This document shows positions 1-11,100 of a stretch of DNA of 64,000 bases, piece by piece. Within the stretch, counting starts at the first letter, position 1, and each line of letters starts with the position of its first letter. Under the pieces are notes generated by a model. The model saw only the letters and a list, made by a program, of their open reading frames with translations, was not told where the DNA came from and made no database searches. Location: NCBI GenBank assembly GCA_034406715.1, contig CP137878.1, forward strand, positions 618,514-682,513. The letters are read 5' to 3'. The stretch comes from Rhodotorula mucilaginosa (taxonomy: Eukaryota > Basidiomycota > Microbotryomycetes > Sporidiobolales > Sporidiobolaceae). The translations under genes were made by a program, and so were the position numbers.

Positions 1-79
1 CCCCCCCTCTCTCTCCTTCTCGTTCCGTGCTGTGGCCTGCAAGCTACCACTCACAGCGTCGACTTTGAACGGTCCACAG

Positions 80-816
80 AGGGCAAGAAGAGTACGAGGT
101 GAGTTGGTCGACCATTCAGCTTGGACTCGCTCGCAGTCGGCCTCGGGATCTCCGAAGGGTCCTCACGAACTGGGGTGGCGCGCGCAAGTCTCGCTGACCG
201 TTGTTCGATTACTGTCGCCGTCTTCAGCGCCTCCGGCCACTCAGTTACTCCAAGTCGCACGTCATCCTGATCGCGTTCGCGCTCGACACGCCCGACTCGC
301 TCGACAACGTCTCGGTCAAGTGGATCGAGGAGGTCCGCGAACTGTGTGGACCCAACATCCCCGTGTTGCTCGTCGGGTGTAAGCGAGACTTGAGGGATCA
401 GGCGATGATGCATGGGCCGACGGGAGGGGCCAGATACGTGACGCAAGAGCAGGTGGGTTTTCCCGCGGATTTTCGTGGTCTCGCTTGGCATCTTCTCCGG
501 CGCTGACTTACGCATGATCGCGTTTCTCGATACGGAAACTTCACAGGGCCAGGCGATGGCACAACAAGTCGGCGCCCGCTCGTACCACGAATGTTCGGCC
601 CTCTTGAACGAAGGCGTCGACGAGACGTTCGAAGCCGCCACGCGCGCGGCGATGCTCGTCCGTGGCGAAGCCGCACAACCCGCTTCGTCACATCATCGCC
701 ATCACCACCATGATGACGAGACTGGGTATGGGAAAGAGAGGAGGAGGGTCAATGACGTGCAGGGAGGGGAGGGCGAAGGCGGTGGATGTTGCAGTGGCGG
801 GTGTGTCATCCTTTAA
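80..816 (+). CDS. Rho-family small GTPase, 3' part (5' exons lie outside the window)
   Basis: Membrane-anchored GTP switch of the Rho family, which in fungi controls cell-wall synthesis and actin polarity. Exons seen: 80-98 (end of switch II, GQEEYE), 228-452, 547-816. Introns 99-227 and 453-546 start GTGAGT/GTGGGT and end CAG. The exons join in phase to give GQEEYE-RLRPLSY, then the Rho-specific DTPDSLDNV insert-region stretch, the G4-like VGCKRDLR and the G5-like ECSA. The protein ends in a His/Gly tail with CC-x-x-G-CVIL: a CaaX box (CVIL, Leu suggests geranylgeranylation) preceded by two Cys that could be palmitoylated, as in Rho2-like proteins. The P-loop exon is upstream of base 1. The family is clear; the subtype (Rho1/2/4) is not settled. 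Confidence 0.85.
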
Positions 817-1770
817 GGTCGAGGGTCCCCACCCTGTCCGCCAATTCGCCATCACCGCCGTCGCCAGGCGCGCGCCGTGCCCTGTTCATCTTCGCTTTTT
901 ACGACGATTCACGCCCCCGCCTTTTCCCCCCTCTGTATAAACGGTCTGACGGACCGACCGACCGATCGAGCATACCGCCTTTCTTTCTCCACTTCTCCTG
1001 TACCCGCTCTCCAACTTCCGGTCTCCTGTGTACTCTCTCTCGCTCCGTCTTTCTCCGTCCTGGCATGCCCGCCGCGCGTGCCGATTCTGAATCGTTTCCG
1101 AGCTGCAAAACATACTTGCTCCATCTCTCTCACTCTGCCCGGTTTTCCCCTTTCTCGCTTTCTACACCACCCCCTCATCGATTCGACTGTAGACTGTGCT
1201 CTCTCTGATCGAGAGACGATAACGAAAGCACGTCTGGCTGCCGTGCGTTGAGGAGGAGAAGCAAAAAACAAAGAGGATTGTGAATCAAGCTCAGTTTCGC
1301 TTAGGGGCGGGAAGGCGAACTGCCATGCAATATCTCCCGTCCGCGGGAAAGGATGGTTCGTCTGCATGGTATTACGGACTGCGTAGTATTACGACAAGAG
1401 GGCAGAGGAAGGAGAAGACAATTTGTGCAAACTTGGAATGAACAAAATGACGAGTCCGAACAGGACGACGCGATCATCGATGGAGAGAAGGGAGAGGACC
1501 GAGAGCGAGAGAGAAAGAGAGAGAGAGAGAGAGAGACCGCACAAATGCGGAGAGAGCCGTCGCGGGGGGTTTAGAAGGCAATCGACGGTCGGAAGGGAAC
1601 TCTCCTGATCGGTCCCTCCGCACGACGATTCGCCGCTCCTGGCCTCACTCGTCACTGGCCGACTGCCGGCTCCGGACTGGTTCCTGACGACCATCTCGAT
1701 AACACCGAGTCGGCGATACATACGGGACTTGAAACGTTGGAGTTTGAGCCGCCGGCCGTTCCGTGCTCAC
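817..1770. other. Convergent intergenic region between the Rho gene and RAD57
   Basis: This 954-bp stretch lies between two convergent genes. It is strongly CT-rich on the + strand from about 890 to 1200 and carries a GA microsatellite near 1501-1536. No spliced or unspliced frame resembles a protein. It probably holds the 3' UTRs and terminators of both neighbours. Confidence 0.6.
1501..1536. repeat. GA dinucleotide microsatellite
   Basis: An almost pure GA/AG run of about 36 bases inside the Rho-RAD57 intergenic region. A few interruptions (C at 1506, AAA near 1514) suggest an old repeat. Confidence 0.85.
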
Positions 1771-3519
1771 TCAGACGGGGACGGGGTTGGGGTCGAGGGC
1801 GACGGCGAGGTTTGCCGTGGCGTAAGAGTGGACGTCTTCGTCTTCATAGTGTAGCAGTAGATCTTCGGTGCTACCCCAGTACTGCTTTTCGTCGTCGTCG
1901 TCGTGCTTGTCGTCTTTGTCGGCTTTTCGATCGCCCGCCTCATTGTGGTCGTGCTGCTCGTCGCGACGGTCTTTGTCGCCGCCGCCGCCACCACCACGAC
2001 CACCACCAACGTCGCCTCCCTCCTCCTCCTCCTCATAGCTCTCATACCCGGGTACAGCTCTCACCCTCACCTCCCCCCTCGCGACGATCCCCCGCTCCGG
2101 ATCGATCTCGTATTCGATACATCCCCGAGGAGCGAACGGACTCCACACCATCGTCATGCATCTCCGAGTGCGCGTCGCGCCCGTCGTCGAGGTGGAGGGG
2201 CGACTGACGAGGCAGAGGATGCGGCTGGTAGGGATTTGGGACCACGTGTGACCCAACGCCGCTGCGACGGGTTGCTGCTGTTCCGAAGAAGAGGAGGAGG
2301 AGGGAGCGTGATGGAACCCGGGCGGGAGGGGTAACAGGCTCGGGTGCGAGACGGACGAGAACGACCCGGTCAGGTGCGGGGATTGGAAACGCGAATAGAG
2401 CAGAGAGGGGAAGGCGTATTGACGGTGGGGGGGAGGGGGGAGTCCGTAGCCGTAACCGTGGCCGTGGCTGGAGGGTCGGCGGGGCGGTCCTCCGGTTCCG
2501 ATCGGGGTTGACGTGTTGCGCGGCTTGATGATGAGAGCGGCGGCGGGGTGGGCCATGACGCCACCCGCACCACCGTCATGTTTCTTCTCGCCGTCGACGC
2601 CACCGCCACCCTTATCGTCGTCGCCACCGCTGTCCAGGTCGTCGTCGTCGTCGTCGAGCAAGAAACTAGGCGGCAAGTTCCTGCCCCTCGCGTCCCAGAC
2701 GTCCGAGACTTGATTGACGACGACGACCGCGAGGTGGTACCTCGCCGCGAGGGCTTTCAACGCGTCGCCAATCTCGGCAAACTCTTTTGCGCGCTGGGCG
2801 AACCCGTTCGAACCGGTTTCGTGAGCGGACCGGAAGGGGGCGGCGATACTGTCGACGATCAGGAGTCGGATCGGGAGTAGGGTGGCGTTCTGGTTGTGGT
2901 TGATGCGGTCGATGGCGGTCGGGACGTGGTAGGTGAGGAGGGCGACGAGGGTGTCTGCGTCGGGAGCGGTCTCGACGTGGACATTGTCGAGGAACTGCTT
3001 TGCGGTCGCGTGGGTGCTCGCGCGGGTGGCGAAGTGAGAAGCGAGTTGGACGAGTCGGCGGGACGGGAGTGTCCCTTCTGACGAGAGGAAGAGGGCTCCG
3101 CCGTGGACGCCGCCGAGGGGGAGAGGGAGCTGGACGGTGCACGCGAGTTGGAGGCAGAGGTTGGTCTTGCCCGACGAGGACTGGCCCGCGAGTTCGGTAA
3201 TGTGCCCGAGTCGGATCCCTTTCCCGCCGCCTCGTCCGCTGCTGCTGGGGGGATAAGCGTCCAAGAAGTGGTCGAGTTCCGAGTCGCCGGTCGTGAACGC
3301 CACCAGCTCGTCTTTCGGACTCGGCGGTTCGAGCTGGGTGACTGCCTTGGCGACTTGGGTGAGGAGCGCGGTGCAGTCTTGGACAGAGAGTTTCGTCTGG
3401 CGGGCGAGGTGAAGGGGAGTCGAGAGGAGGACTTGGTCGGCGTAGACGAGCTGGGCCTTGACGAGGTGGGCGCGGTGCTTGGGGAGCAGCGAGAGCGTAC
3501 TCAGCTCGACCCGGCGCAT
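1771..3519 (-). CDS. RAD57: Rad51-paralogue recombinase, RAD57/XRCC3 type
   Basis: RecA-fold ATPase that, with Rad55 in yeasts, helps load Rad51 on single-stranded DNA during homologous recombination. It is read as a single exon of 582 residues from ATG 3519; the frame stays open upstream to 3663 but that part looks like 5' UTR. The N-terminal half has a helical region (LARQTKLSVQDC), then Walker A GQSSSGKT at about residue 112, the family stretch LPLGG...GGALFLSSEG, and Walker B LLIVDSIAAPFR. A block of about 125 residues rich in Asp, Gly, Pro and His separates VVVVNQVSDVW from the conserved ALGHTWSQIPTSR. A second acidic/Gly-rich insert lies near the C-terminus. Yeast Rad57 is about 460 residues, so the extra length is these inserts. 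It is divergent with TOM22, with 134 bp between the coding starts. Confidence 0.9.
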   Translation of the reverse strand: MRRVELSTLSLLPKHRAHLVKAQLVYADQVLLSTPLHLARQTKLSVQDCTALLTQVAKAVTQLEPPSPKDELVAFTTGDSELDHFLDAYPPSSSGRGGGKGIRLGHITELAGQSSSGKTNLCLQLACTVQLPLPLGGVHGGALFLSSEGTLPSRRLVQLASHFATRASTHATAKQFLDNVHVETAPDADTLVALLTYHVPTAIDRINHNQNATLLPIRLLIVDSIAAPFRSAHETGSNGFAQRAKEFAEIGDALKALAARYHLAVVVVNQVSDVWDARGRNLPPSFLLDDDDDDLDSGGDDDKGGGGVDGEKKHDGGAGGVMAHPAAALIIKPRNTSTPIGTGGPPRRPSSHGHGYGYGLPPPPHRQYAFPSLLYSRFQSPHLTGSFSSVSHPSLLPLPPGFHHAPSSSSSSEQQQPVAAALGHTWSQIPTSRILCLVSRPSTSTTGATRTRRCMTMVWSPFAPRGCIEYEIDPERGIVARGEVRVRAVPGYESYEEEEEGGDVGGGRGGGGGGDKDRRDEQHDHNEAGDRKADKDDKHDDDDEKQYWGSTEDLLLHYEDEDVHSYATANLAVALDPNPVPV

Positions 3520-3653
3520 CGCATCTCTTGCATCAGTTCCTCCCTCTGCCTCTGCCTCTGCCGTGGACTGGAGTGGAGTAGATGGGATAAAGTTGAAGAG
3601 GAGGAAGCGACTCTCTCTCTCACAGCCACTCACTCGGTGCATACACAGATACA
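3520..3653. promoter_or_regulatory. Short bidirectional promoter, RAD57 / TOM22
   Basis: Only 134 bp separate the RAD57 start codon (3519, -) from the first coding bases of TOM22 (3654, +). The stretch includes CT/GA-rich sequence at 3610-3625. No TATA box is evident. That it acts as a shared promoter is inferred from the arrangement alone. Confidence 0.5.
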
Positions 3654-4381
3654 ATGTAAGCACAGTCTAGACCTCTAGACGAGCCACTCGCCCCTCTGAC
3701 TCGCTGCATCTTCCTCTCACCTCCTGCGACCCCGTCTCGTCTCGTCTCGTCTCGTCTCGTCTCGTCTCGTCGCATCCACGCACGCACGCACGCACACAGG
3801 GTCCGCGTGCAAGAAGTTTCCGAAGATGTCGACGCCTGGTCGTCCGCCTCGTCCGACGCCGGCTTTGGCGCCGACGACAACGACTCGCAGTTCTCCGACT
3901 CGGACGACCAACTCGTCCAGCTCGACGCCGACTATGACCCGTCCAAGGAGACCTTTGCCGAGCGCATCGCCGCCTTGAAGGACATGGTCTCGCCCACCAC
4001 GAGGCAACACATTGCCAGCGCCGCAGAGGCCACCTCGGGCTGGGTCAAGTGGTCCCTCTTCAAGGCCGGCAACGTCGCCTGGATCGCCACCACCAGCGCC
4101 CTCTTGGTCGGCTTGCCCCTCTTGCTCTCCATCGAAGGTGAAGCCGCTCTCGTACAGCAAGAGAAAGAGTACCTCGCTCAGGTCAGTCTCCCCTTCCCGT
4201 CCCTATCGACACCTCGTCCTTTTCTCTCTTCTGACCCAGATAAACCCCTCCCCCCGACCCTGAGCAGCCCGGCGCACAGAACCCGTACGGCGTCCCCGCC
4301 GCTGCCCCTGCTCCGGGAGTCGCCGCCCCCGCCGCTGGTGGCGCCGCCGCTCCGCAGGGACTCGTCCCCGCCGGGTTCTAA
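3654..4381 (+). CDS. TOM22: Mitochondrial import receptor subunit Tom22
   Basis: Central receptor of the TOM complex in the outer mitochondrial membrane. The acidic cytosolic domain (DDNDSQFSDSDDQLVQLDADYD) is followed by a segment around GNVAWIATTSALLVGLPLL, the single tail-anchor helix, then IEGEAALVQQEKEYLAQ. The C-terminal exon 4268-4381 adds an Ala/Pro/Gly-rich intermembrane tail. Exon 2 is 3800-4181, intron 2 is 4182-4267. Exon 2 has no in-frame ATG before the conserved part. A canonical intron, GTAAGC (3656) to CACAG (3799), joins A-T (3654-3655) to G (3800), giving a start M-V-R-V-Q-E-V like other fungal Tom22 N-termini (MV-x-x-x-E-V/I). Protein length is 165 residues. The intron holds a GTCTC pentamer repeat and a CACG repeat. 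Confidence 0.9.
3733..3796. repeat. GTCTC pentamer repeat followed by a CACG tetramer repeat
   Basis: About eight copies of a GTCTC unit (3733-3770) and about five CACG/GCAC units (3777-3796), both inside the first intron of TOM22, just before its acceptor. Confidence 0.85.
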
Positions 4382-5168
4382 GCCAACAGCCCTCCAGTCT
4401 CTCTCTCTCTCCTCTCCTCCCCCCTCTCTTTCACTCTCGAGCGATTCGGGGTCGGGGCCGAATCGAATGTACATTTTCCTCTCTCGCCGACGTCGCACTA
4501 CTACATCGGCCTCTTGTCCTTTTAGCAAGCCCCTCCTCTCTACTCTTCTCCACCACATTTTTTTCGTTCCTATAGCACCCCGTCGAGCAAAGCAAAACAT
4601 CTCTCTCTCTCTCACACACACTCGTTGATGCAGTCAAAGCGTGCGCTTATGCGTGGCGAGAGTGGAGGCAGCGGGTTCGGTCAGGGTCGATCATCTGGCC
4701 TCTGTCCTGACCGAACCGCTCTCGACCGCTTTAACGCTCGCACTTGGGGCTTGCCAATCGGGCCAGAGACTTGCAACTAGTCAGTCAGCGCTCTCTCTCC
4801 CTCGGCGACTCGACTCGACTCGACTCCCGCTTGCGGCGTTCGATCGCGTGAATCTCCCTCTCCCCGTTGCCTGCTCTCTCTCTCTCTCGGCACAAGAGCA
4901 CCATGGAGTGCTAAAGAGACTCGCTCAAACTTGTCCCTGTGAGTCTCTACGTCCTGTCGGTCGCGCGGACCGAACCTCCTGCACTTTCGTCTCTCGTTCG
5001 CTCGTACTGATGACGGGTTTCCCCCCCGTGTGCAGGAAAAAGAGCCCGGAAAGGAAGGAACGCCGCGTGAACTGCAAGCACGACTCTCGACTCGACTCGA
5101 GTGCGCGGGCATCAGAACCCGCAGGCAGGATCAGAGAAACCCAACGTCGTCGTCGTCAGTTCTCTGCG
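4382..5168. other. Intergenic region / 5' leader upstream of FMP27
   Basis: This 787-bp stretch lies between two + strand genes. It has CT-rich blocks (4400-4440, 4600-4620, 4870-4890). A frame open in phase with FMP27 runs from 4641, but its composition and lack of similarity suggest leader sequence. CT tracts followed by AG at about 5036 could mark a 5' UTR intron. No gene is recognised. Confidence 0.5.
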
Positions 5169-8100
5169 ATGGCGCACCTGCTGCTGCGGCTGCCGCACGT
5201 CCTCTTCTCCTCGTCGTCTTCTTCCGCTTCGCCAACAACCACAGCATGGCTCGCCTACCACCTGCCCTCTCTCCTCCTGAGCGGCACAATCCTCTTCGTC
5301 CTCGTCGCCCTCGCTTTGCACTACCTCCTCCCCTTCACTCTCCGGACCTGGGTCCTCCCTCGCGATCTCACGATAGGGCACTTTAGCCTCTCGGCTGTGC
5401 ACCACCTTGCGTGGGAACCGGAGCCTGGGTCTCGACTCGCCGGGATCAAGGTCACGGTGGGGAGTGTCGGATTCGTGAGATGGAGAGGAGGAGGAGGAGG
5501 TGGAGGTGGGTCTAAAGGAGGGGGGATCAAGGAAGGGCTCAGGAACGCGGGGAGGAAGATGATGAAGGCGACGGATCGGGACAAGGATAGGGCGTGGTTC
5601 CTGTTGAGGTGTCAGGACGTGCGCGTCTCGGTGTCGCAAGAGGCGCTCGAGCGCTTGCTTTCTTCGCGCTCTTCCTCTTCCTCGACGACCACGACGGCCA
5701 CTACCGCTGGCCACGACGGCGACACCCCCGATACGGAAAAGACCACGGCGGCGGCGGCGGGAACGACCCCACCACCGCCGCCTCTCTCTCAGAAGCGAGC
5801 TCGCCTGCCCGCCCATCCTCCCCCTCCTTCGGCCTTGCTCCCCCTCTTCCCTCAACTCGCCCCCAAATGGCAACGCCTCCTCGTCTACTTTGCGGTCCAA
5901 CTCTCCTTCCTCGTCGAAGTGGAACACGTCGCTCAACTCGAGGGGACTGTTTGTGCGGGAGCCGAGATTGCCCATCATCAGCCACGAGGAGGAGGAGGAG
6001 GAGGACGACGGAGTGCAAGTGCAAGTGCCGGTCGAGGTCGAGGTCGGGAAGACGGCGGCGGCGATGAGGCGGAACAAGAAGAAGAAGAAGAAGAAGGAGG
6101 AGGAGGAGCGGGAGGCGCCGATGAGCCCGAGGCGAAAGCGTGGATGCGCCTCAGTCGGATCAAGATTGCCCCCGCCCCCGCCGCCGCCGCTGTTCCGAGC
6201 CCGGATCGCCCTTCTTCGTCCGACGACGACACCAAACAGCCCGCCGTCGAGATGCTCGACCCGCTTGTGATTCGGGTGGCAGCTCCGCTGGTCGCGGTTC
6301 CTCCTCCCCCGGCGTCTCTTTCGCCTATACAGCCAGAGTCGGCTACCACCACTACCACCACCACCACCACCACCACGTCTTCGGCACCATCCCCATCATC
6401 GTCGCCGCCGCCGACTGCCGCCCCGCGGTGGTCCCTCCGACGCGGTGGCGTTCGTATCGCGATCGAGTTTGGAGGCGAAGGCGGTCCTTCGCTTGCAGCT
6501 GCAGGAGGACGCGGTGGTGGCGGCGACAGCGAAACGCTCCTCGTCGGATTGGCGGCTCAAGCTGCGGCGGCTGCGGCTGAAAAGAGGGAGCAGGCGAGGA
6601 GACGACGACAAGAAGCAGATGAAAAGAGAGCGAGAGGAGGAGGTGTGGGACTCGGAAGGGTTGCGCGGACGGTGGATGCTGGAGTGCATGTGCGGGTTCA
6701 GCAACTCGACGCGATCGTTGCGAGACTGAAGGAGGTGGCGGTCACGGCGCGGCGCGACGGGAACGGCCCTCTTCCCGCTCCCGCTCGTGGTGGTCGACAA
6801 TCGAAGCGATCGCAGGAGGGTGAAATCGCCGAGGAGGAGGACGAGGAAGAGAACCCTCGATATCAACAAGAGTGGGTGACGGCGAAGAAGAAGAAGGGAA
6901 AGGACACGGGAGGCCGGCGTCAGCAGCGGCCCTCGCCGTTGATCTTTCTCGACTCGATCTCGTTCGAGTTGCCGTCGTTCCTCCTCACGGCACAGCACAC
7001 GATCCCTTCGGCCGTCCTCTCCTCCTCCTCCTCCGGCTCCGACCCCGACTCCGACTTTGCTGCTCCTTCGGCGGCCGGAGAGACCTCGCCTCTGTCCGAT
7101 TCCGCAAACCGTTCACAGCACCATCTCCCGAAAGAGATTGCGTTCGCTGTACTGGTCCGGGACGTCAAAGCCCACGTCGAGATTAACCGCTCGACGCGGG
7201 ACGTCAGGAAGGAACACCGCGATTGGTTCGGGCGGGAGCGGCAGATCAGTTGGCGGATCGGGGCTGAATGGCGAGAGATTGAAGGCAGGGTGAAGCTCGA
7301 CGGGGGAGAAGGTGAGTCGCGCGCGTCCTTCTGTTAGATTGCTTCGAAAAAGCCGCTCTGAGTATCTTCCGACCCGGGGTACTGACTCAGCTGTTTCAAA
7401 TCCGCAGAGGATGCACTGCGAGGCGGCGGCAAAGCCCTGTCGATCAGCGCCTCCCGGATCGACCTCACCTCGACGTGGATCCCGCCGTTCCTCGTCCCCT
7501 ACAGCGACTCGTCCCCGTTTCTCGCCGCTCCACACAACAACGAAGGCTCGAGTCGAAATATCCGACAGCACCACAACGACTCGATCGTGTTGATCGAGAT
7601 GTTCCTGGGAGAAGTGAGGGGACAGGCCTTGTTCGAGACGGTCGATGCCGCGGTTCGGATCTTCAAGGCCCGGTCCAGAGCGGCTTCGGCTTCGGCTGCT
7701 AAGGGGAGACACGATGCCTCGGCAGAGAATGACGGGAAGGACGGGAAGGACGGGAACTCGGCGAAGGAACCGGCCACGGCAGACGAGGGCCGGAAGGAGG
7801 AGCGTCTTGTTCGAGGACTGCCGCAGCTGGTCGGCGCGGCGGTCACGGCCGGGATGGAACTGCGCATTCAAGCTCCGCGGCATCACCACCACAATGAGGA
7901 TGCTTTCCGCGAAAAGCCCGCCGACGCTACTACGCCCTCGGACGACTCGGACGACTCGGACGCCGATCCGTTCGCCGACGCCGGCGACCCGACCGACCCG
8001 TTCTTCCGCTCGTGGTCCGCTCCCGAGATTCTCTGCCTCAGCTTCCCCAGCGGCCAGATTAGCTTTGGTGGCGAGTATAGGGATCGAAGCGTCAGGAGGA

Positions 8101-11100
8101 GCGAGATGGACAGGAGGGCCGCGAAACGGGCCGCGAAGCAGAAACGGCAGAACTCTGCCGCGAGCAAGAGTCGCAGCCGGACCGACGTAAGTCCTGAAAC
8201 CGTCCGAGACATGTTCTCCCCGTGATGCCGTTCAATTGACGCCACGACCGACCCGCAGCAGCACAGCGACGACGAAGAGCACTATCAGAGTCCGACAAAG
8301 GCGTTGGAGGAAGAGCTCGGGATCCCGCCGCCGCCGCCGCTCAAGAACGACTATACGAAGCGAAGGATCACGCCCGAGAAGCCGCCGACAAACATGCTCA
8401 AAGACTTGGTGCGTCATCATGAGCCAGTGTAAAGGGTGCCGGAGAGTGCCGACGCCGACGCGCATGCGAACAGGACCGCTACGGCCTCGAGTACCATGCT
8501 CGGTTCTCGCTCACGACCGACACCCTCAACGCGTACATTCTGACGAGTCGGGATGATCGTCACGGGGCCGAAACGCCAGAGACGAACTCGAGCGACTCTG
8601 AAAGCGACAGCGACCTTCCGCGCTTGCCGTCCGATCCTCTCCGGTTCGACATCCTCGCGATCGGTCCGCTCGAAGTCCAGTCCAAATTCACTCTGCTCGG
8701 CGACGAACCAGTGACGGCGACGCATCCGCACCTCGACTTGTCGACGTTCAAAGGCCGACACAGTCTCTTGCTCGAAACCGTCCAGATCGACCTTTGGCGA
8801 CCGGTCGTCATGAGCTGCATCCGTGACCTCCTCGCGAGCCTTTCAGGCGCCTCCTCTCGCTCCAATGCTTCGTCCCCGGGCGCGAAGCCCGAACTCTCGT
8901 CCGAGGACAAGAAGCCGCTCGTCGATCGCTTGCCGACGGACCAGAAGGTCCATGTCGCTCTCGCTTCGTTCGACATGCGCGTCGCCGGGACCGATCCGAA
9001 GGCGGACCCGCACTCTTGCCGCGGAGTGGCGGTTCATTCTGGCCCGCTCGTCCTGCAGTACATCCTACCGAGCGTTCACGAGCCTTTGGCGGCGAGCGAT
9101 TGTGCCGCACGAAGCACGCTCGAGCTGGCCGAAGATATTCACCTCGAGGCGAACGCGCTCATCAATGCCGCGTCCAGTCCGTCGGACGAGCGACCGCGTA
9201 TCGCGCTCGTCAAGGTCGACCTCTCTGAGCTCGAGATCGACCCCGTCGTCGATGCCCGCGCAAGTCGCGGTCGCAAGCGGCATCCGCAGCGACGCGGTGA
9301 CGGCCATGGCGAAGAGGTCGACCGCGGCTGGGAGACGCGAGGCCGTGCCGAGCTCGTCGGCATCTCGGACCGCCGCCACTACATCGTGCCGCCGCGCTTC
9401 TCTCCCGCAAAGACCTCCTCCGAGGAAGAAAAGCAAGCCGGTCGAGGACTCGTCGTGCTGCCGCATCTCGCGCTGAGGGCGCGGCTACAAAAGGCGCCAG
9501 CTTCGGACGACCCCGCCGCTCCAATCGACGAGGTCATGTTGCACGTCGAGACTCCGTCGGTCGAGCTGCGCCTCGAGCTGTTCAGCATTTACCTCTGTCT
9601 CGTCGCGTTCTCGTCCATTCGCCGCTTGCACACGTCGCCGACTTCCTCCGCCCGCGAGCCAAACCCGCCCAAGGAGACCAGCCCGCCTCGGCCGAAACCG
9701 CTCATCACGGTACGAGGTGAATGCCGCGACTTGCACATCTGGCCGACCTTGCCGCACGACACGCACCTCTTCATGAACTTTCGCCGAGTCCAGGTTCAGC
9801 AAGATCGTGCCGACGGGCTCCTCGTCGCGTGGGACAAGGGCATGTTGGCCGGTCAGAGTCCGACGCTTCCGGGCCGTTGGGAAGACATCGTCCGCATCCG
9901 CGCCGGTAAATTACGAATGCGCCCGGACCCCAACAACCACGGCTACTATCCGTTCGTGCTCTCGCTCGACTGTGAGACTGCCCGGCTGCGGATCCCGTTC
10001 CGGTACATCTTTTCGCGCATCATCGACAACACGGCGAGCCTCGTCAAGGCGACGAAGCAGCTCGTCTACGAACACGTCAAAGGCGGCCAAGGCATCATCA
10101 TCGAGCCGCATGCCGAAGACCCGAAGCACCTGCCGCAGATCGAGCTTCGAATCGGCTTGTTTGCGGTCGAGCTGCAGGACGACCCGTTCGAGACCAAGCT
10201 CAACATCATCTGGCGTGCCGGCGCCGAGGAGCAGGCGTCTCGCCTCGACCGCGAAGCAGCGTTCGCTGCCAAAGCGGACGCCATCCGCAAAGCCGAATCT
10301 GGCGAAGGGGAGGCAAGTTCGGACTCGGACAGCGACGCGGACGACGTGCGGTCCCGCCGTCAGCCCAAGATCGATGCGCGCCATTCCGTCAGCGTGGAAG
10401 AAGCGCGCAAGAACCTCCTCGAGTACAACTCGTCGAGCTGGATCACGCGCGTCCGGAACGCCACGGCCGAGCAGAGCCGGCGCGAAGACGTCCTGGCTCG
10501 CAAGCTGTACGGCGCCGACGACCGCACCATGCGAGTCCGCGCGCACCTCCCGATCGACCTCGCACCGGTACCGAGGTCGGCTCCTCTGGCTCGGGCTACG
10601 TTCCACGGTCTCGAGCTCGTCGTTTCGAAGCCGTCGTTTGGCGACGAAGGGCTGCGAGACTACCTCCACGAGGTCGGAGGGGGCATTCCGCGCGACTCGA
10701 CATTCTCGCTTCTGATCCCCGTGCACCTCTCGTGGAAGATGGAGGAGGCACGCTTCCAGGTTCGCGATTACCCGCTTCCGCTGCTGCACGTCCCGCGCGG
10801 CGAAGGACACCAGCAGCATAGCTGGGTGGCCGAGACCGACCTCGTCATCGCCGAAGAGACGAGTGGGCCTCAGTCGGTTCGTCGTGTCCCGTGCGCGATC
10901 ATTCCGCAACACGTCTTCAAGGGCCAAGGCGCGCCGTACACCATCGTCGTGCCCCGCTCGGCGATGCCGACCAAGACCTACATGCGCCCGACCATCACCA
11001 TCCGCAGCGCCGAACCAGTCCGGATCGGCTGGGGCAATTCGATCCAACCGGCCATCTCGGACGTCGCGCACATCCTCGAGACGTTCACCAAGAACCCGCC

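Noticed and set aside
937-946. TATA-like GTATAAACGG
   Set aside because: Lies between two convergent genes, with no gene downstream on the + strand to use it.
3733-3796. Short tandem repeats considered as telomeric or CRISPR-like
   Set aside because: Pentamer and tetramer slippage repeats within an intron; no spacers and no telomeric unit.
5112-6077. 321-codon minus-strand frame
   Set aside because: Arg/Gly/Ser-rich antisense of the low-complexity part of FMP27 exon 1.
9911-11071. 386-codon minus-strand frame
   Set aside because: Antisense shadow of FMP27 exon 4.
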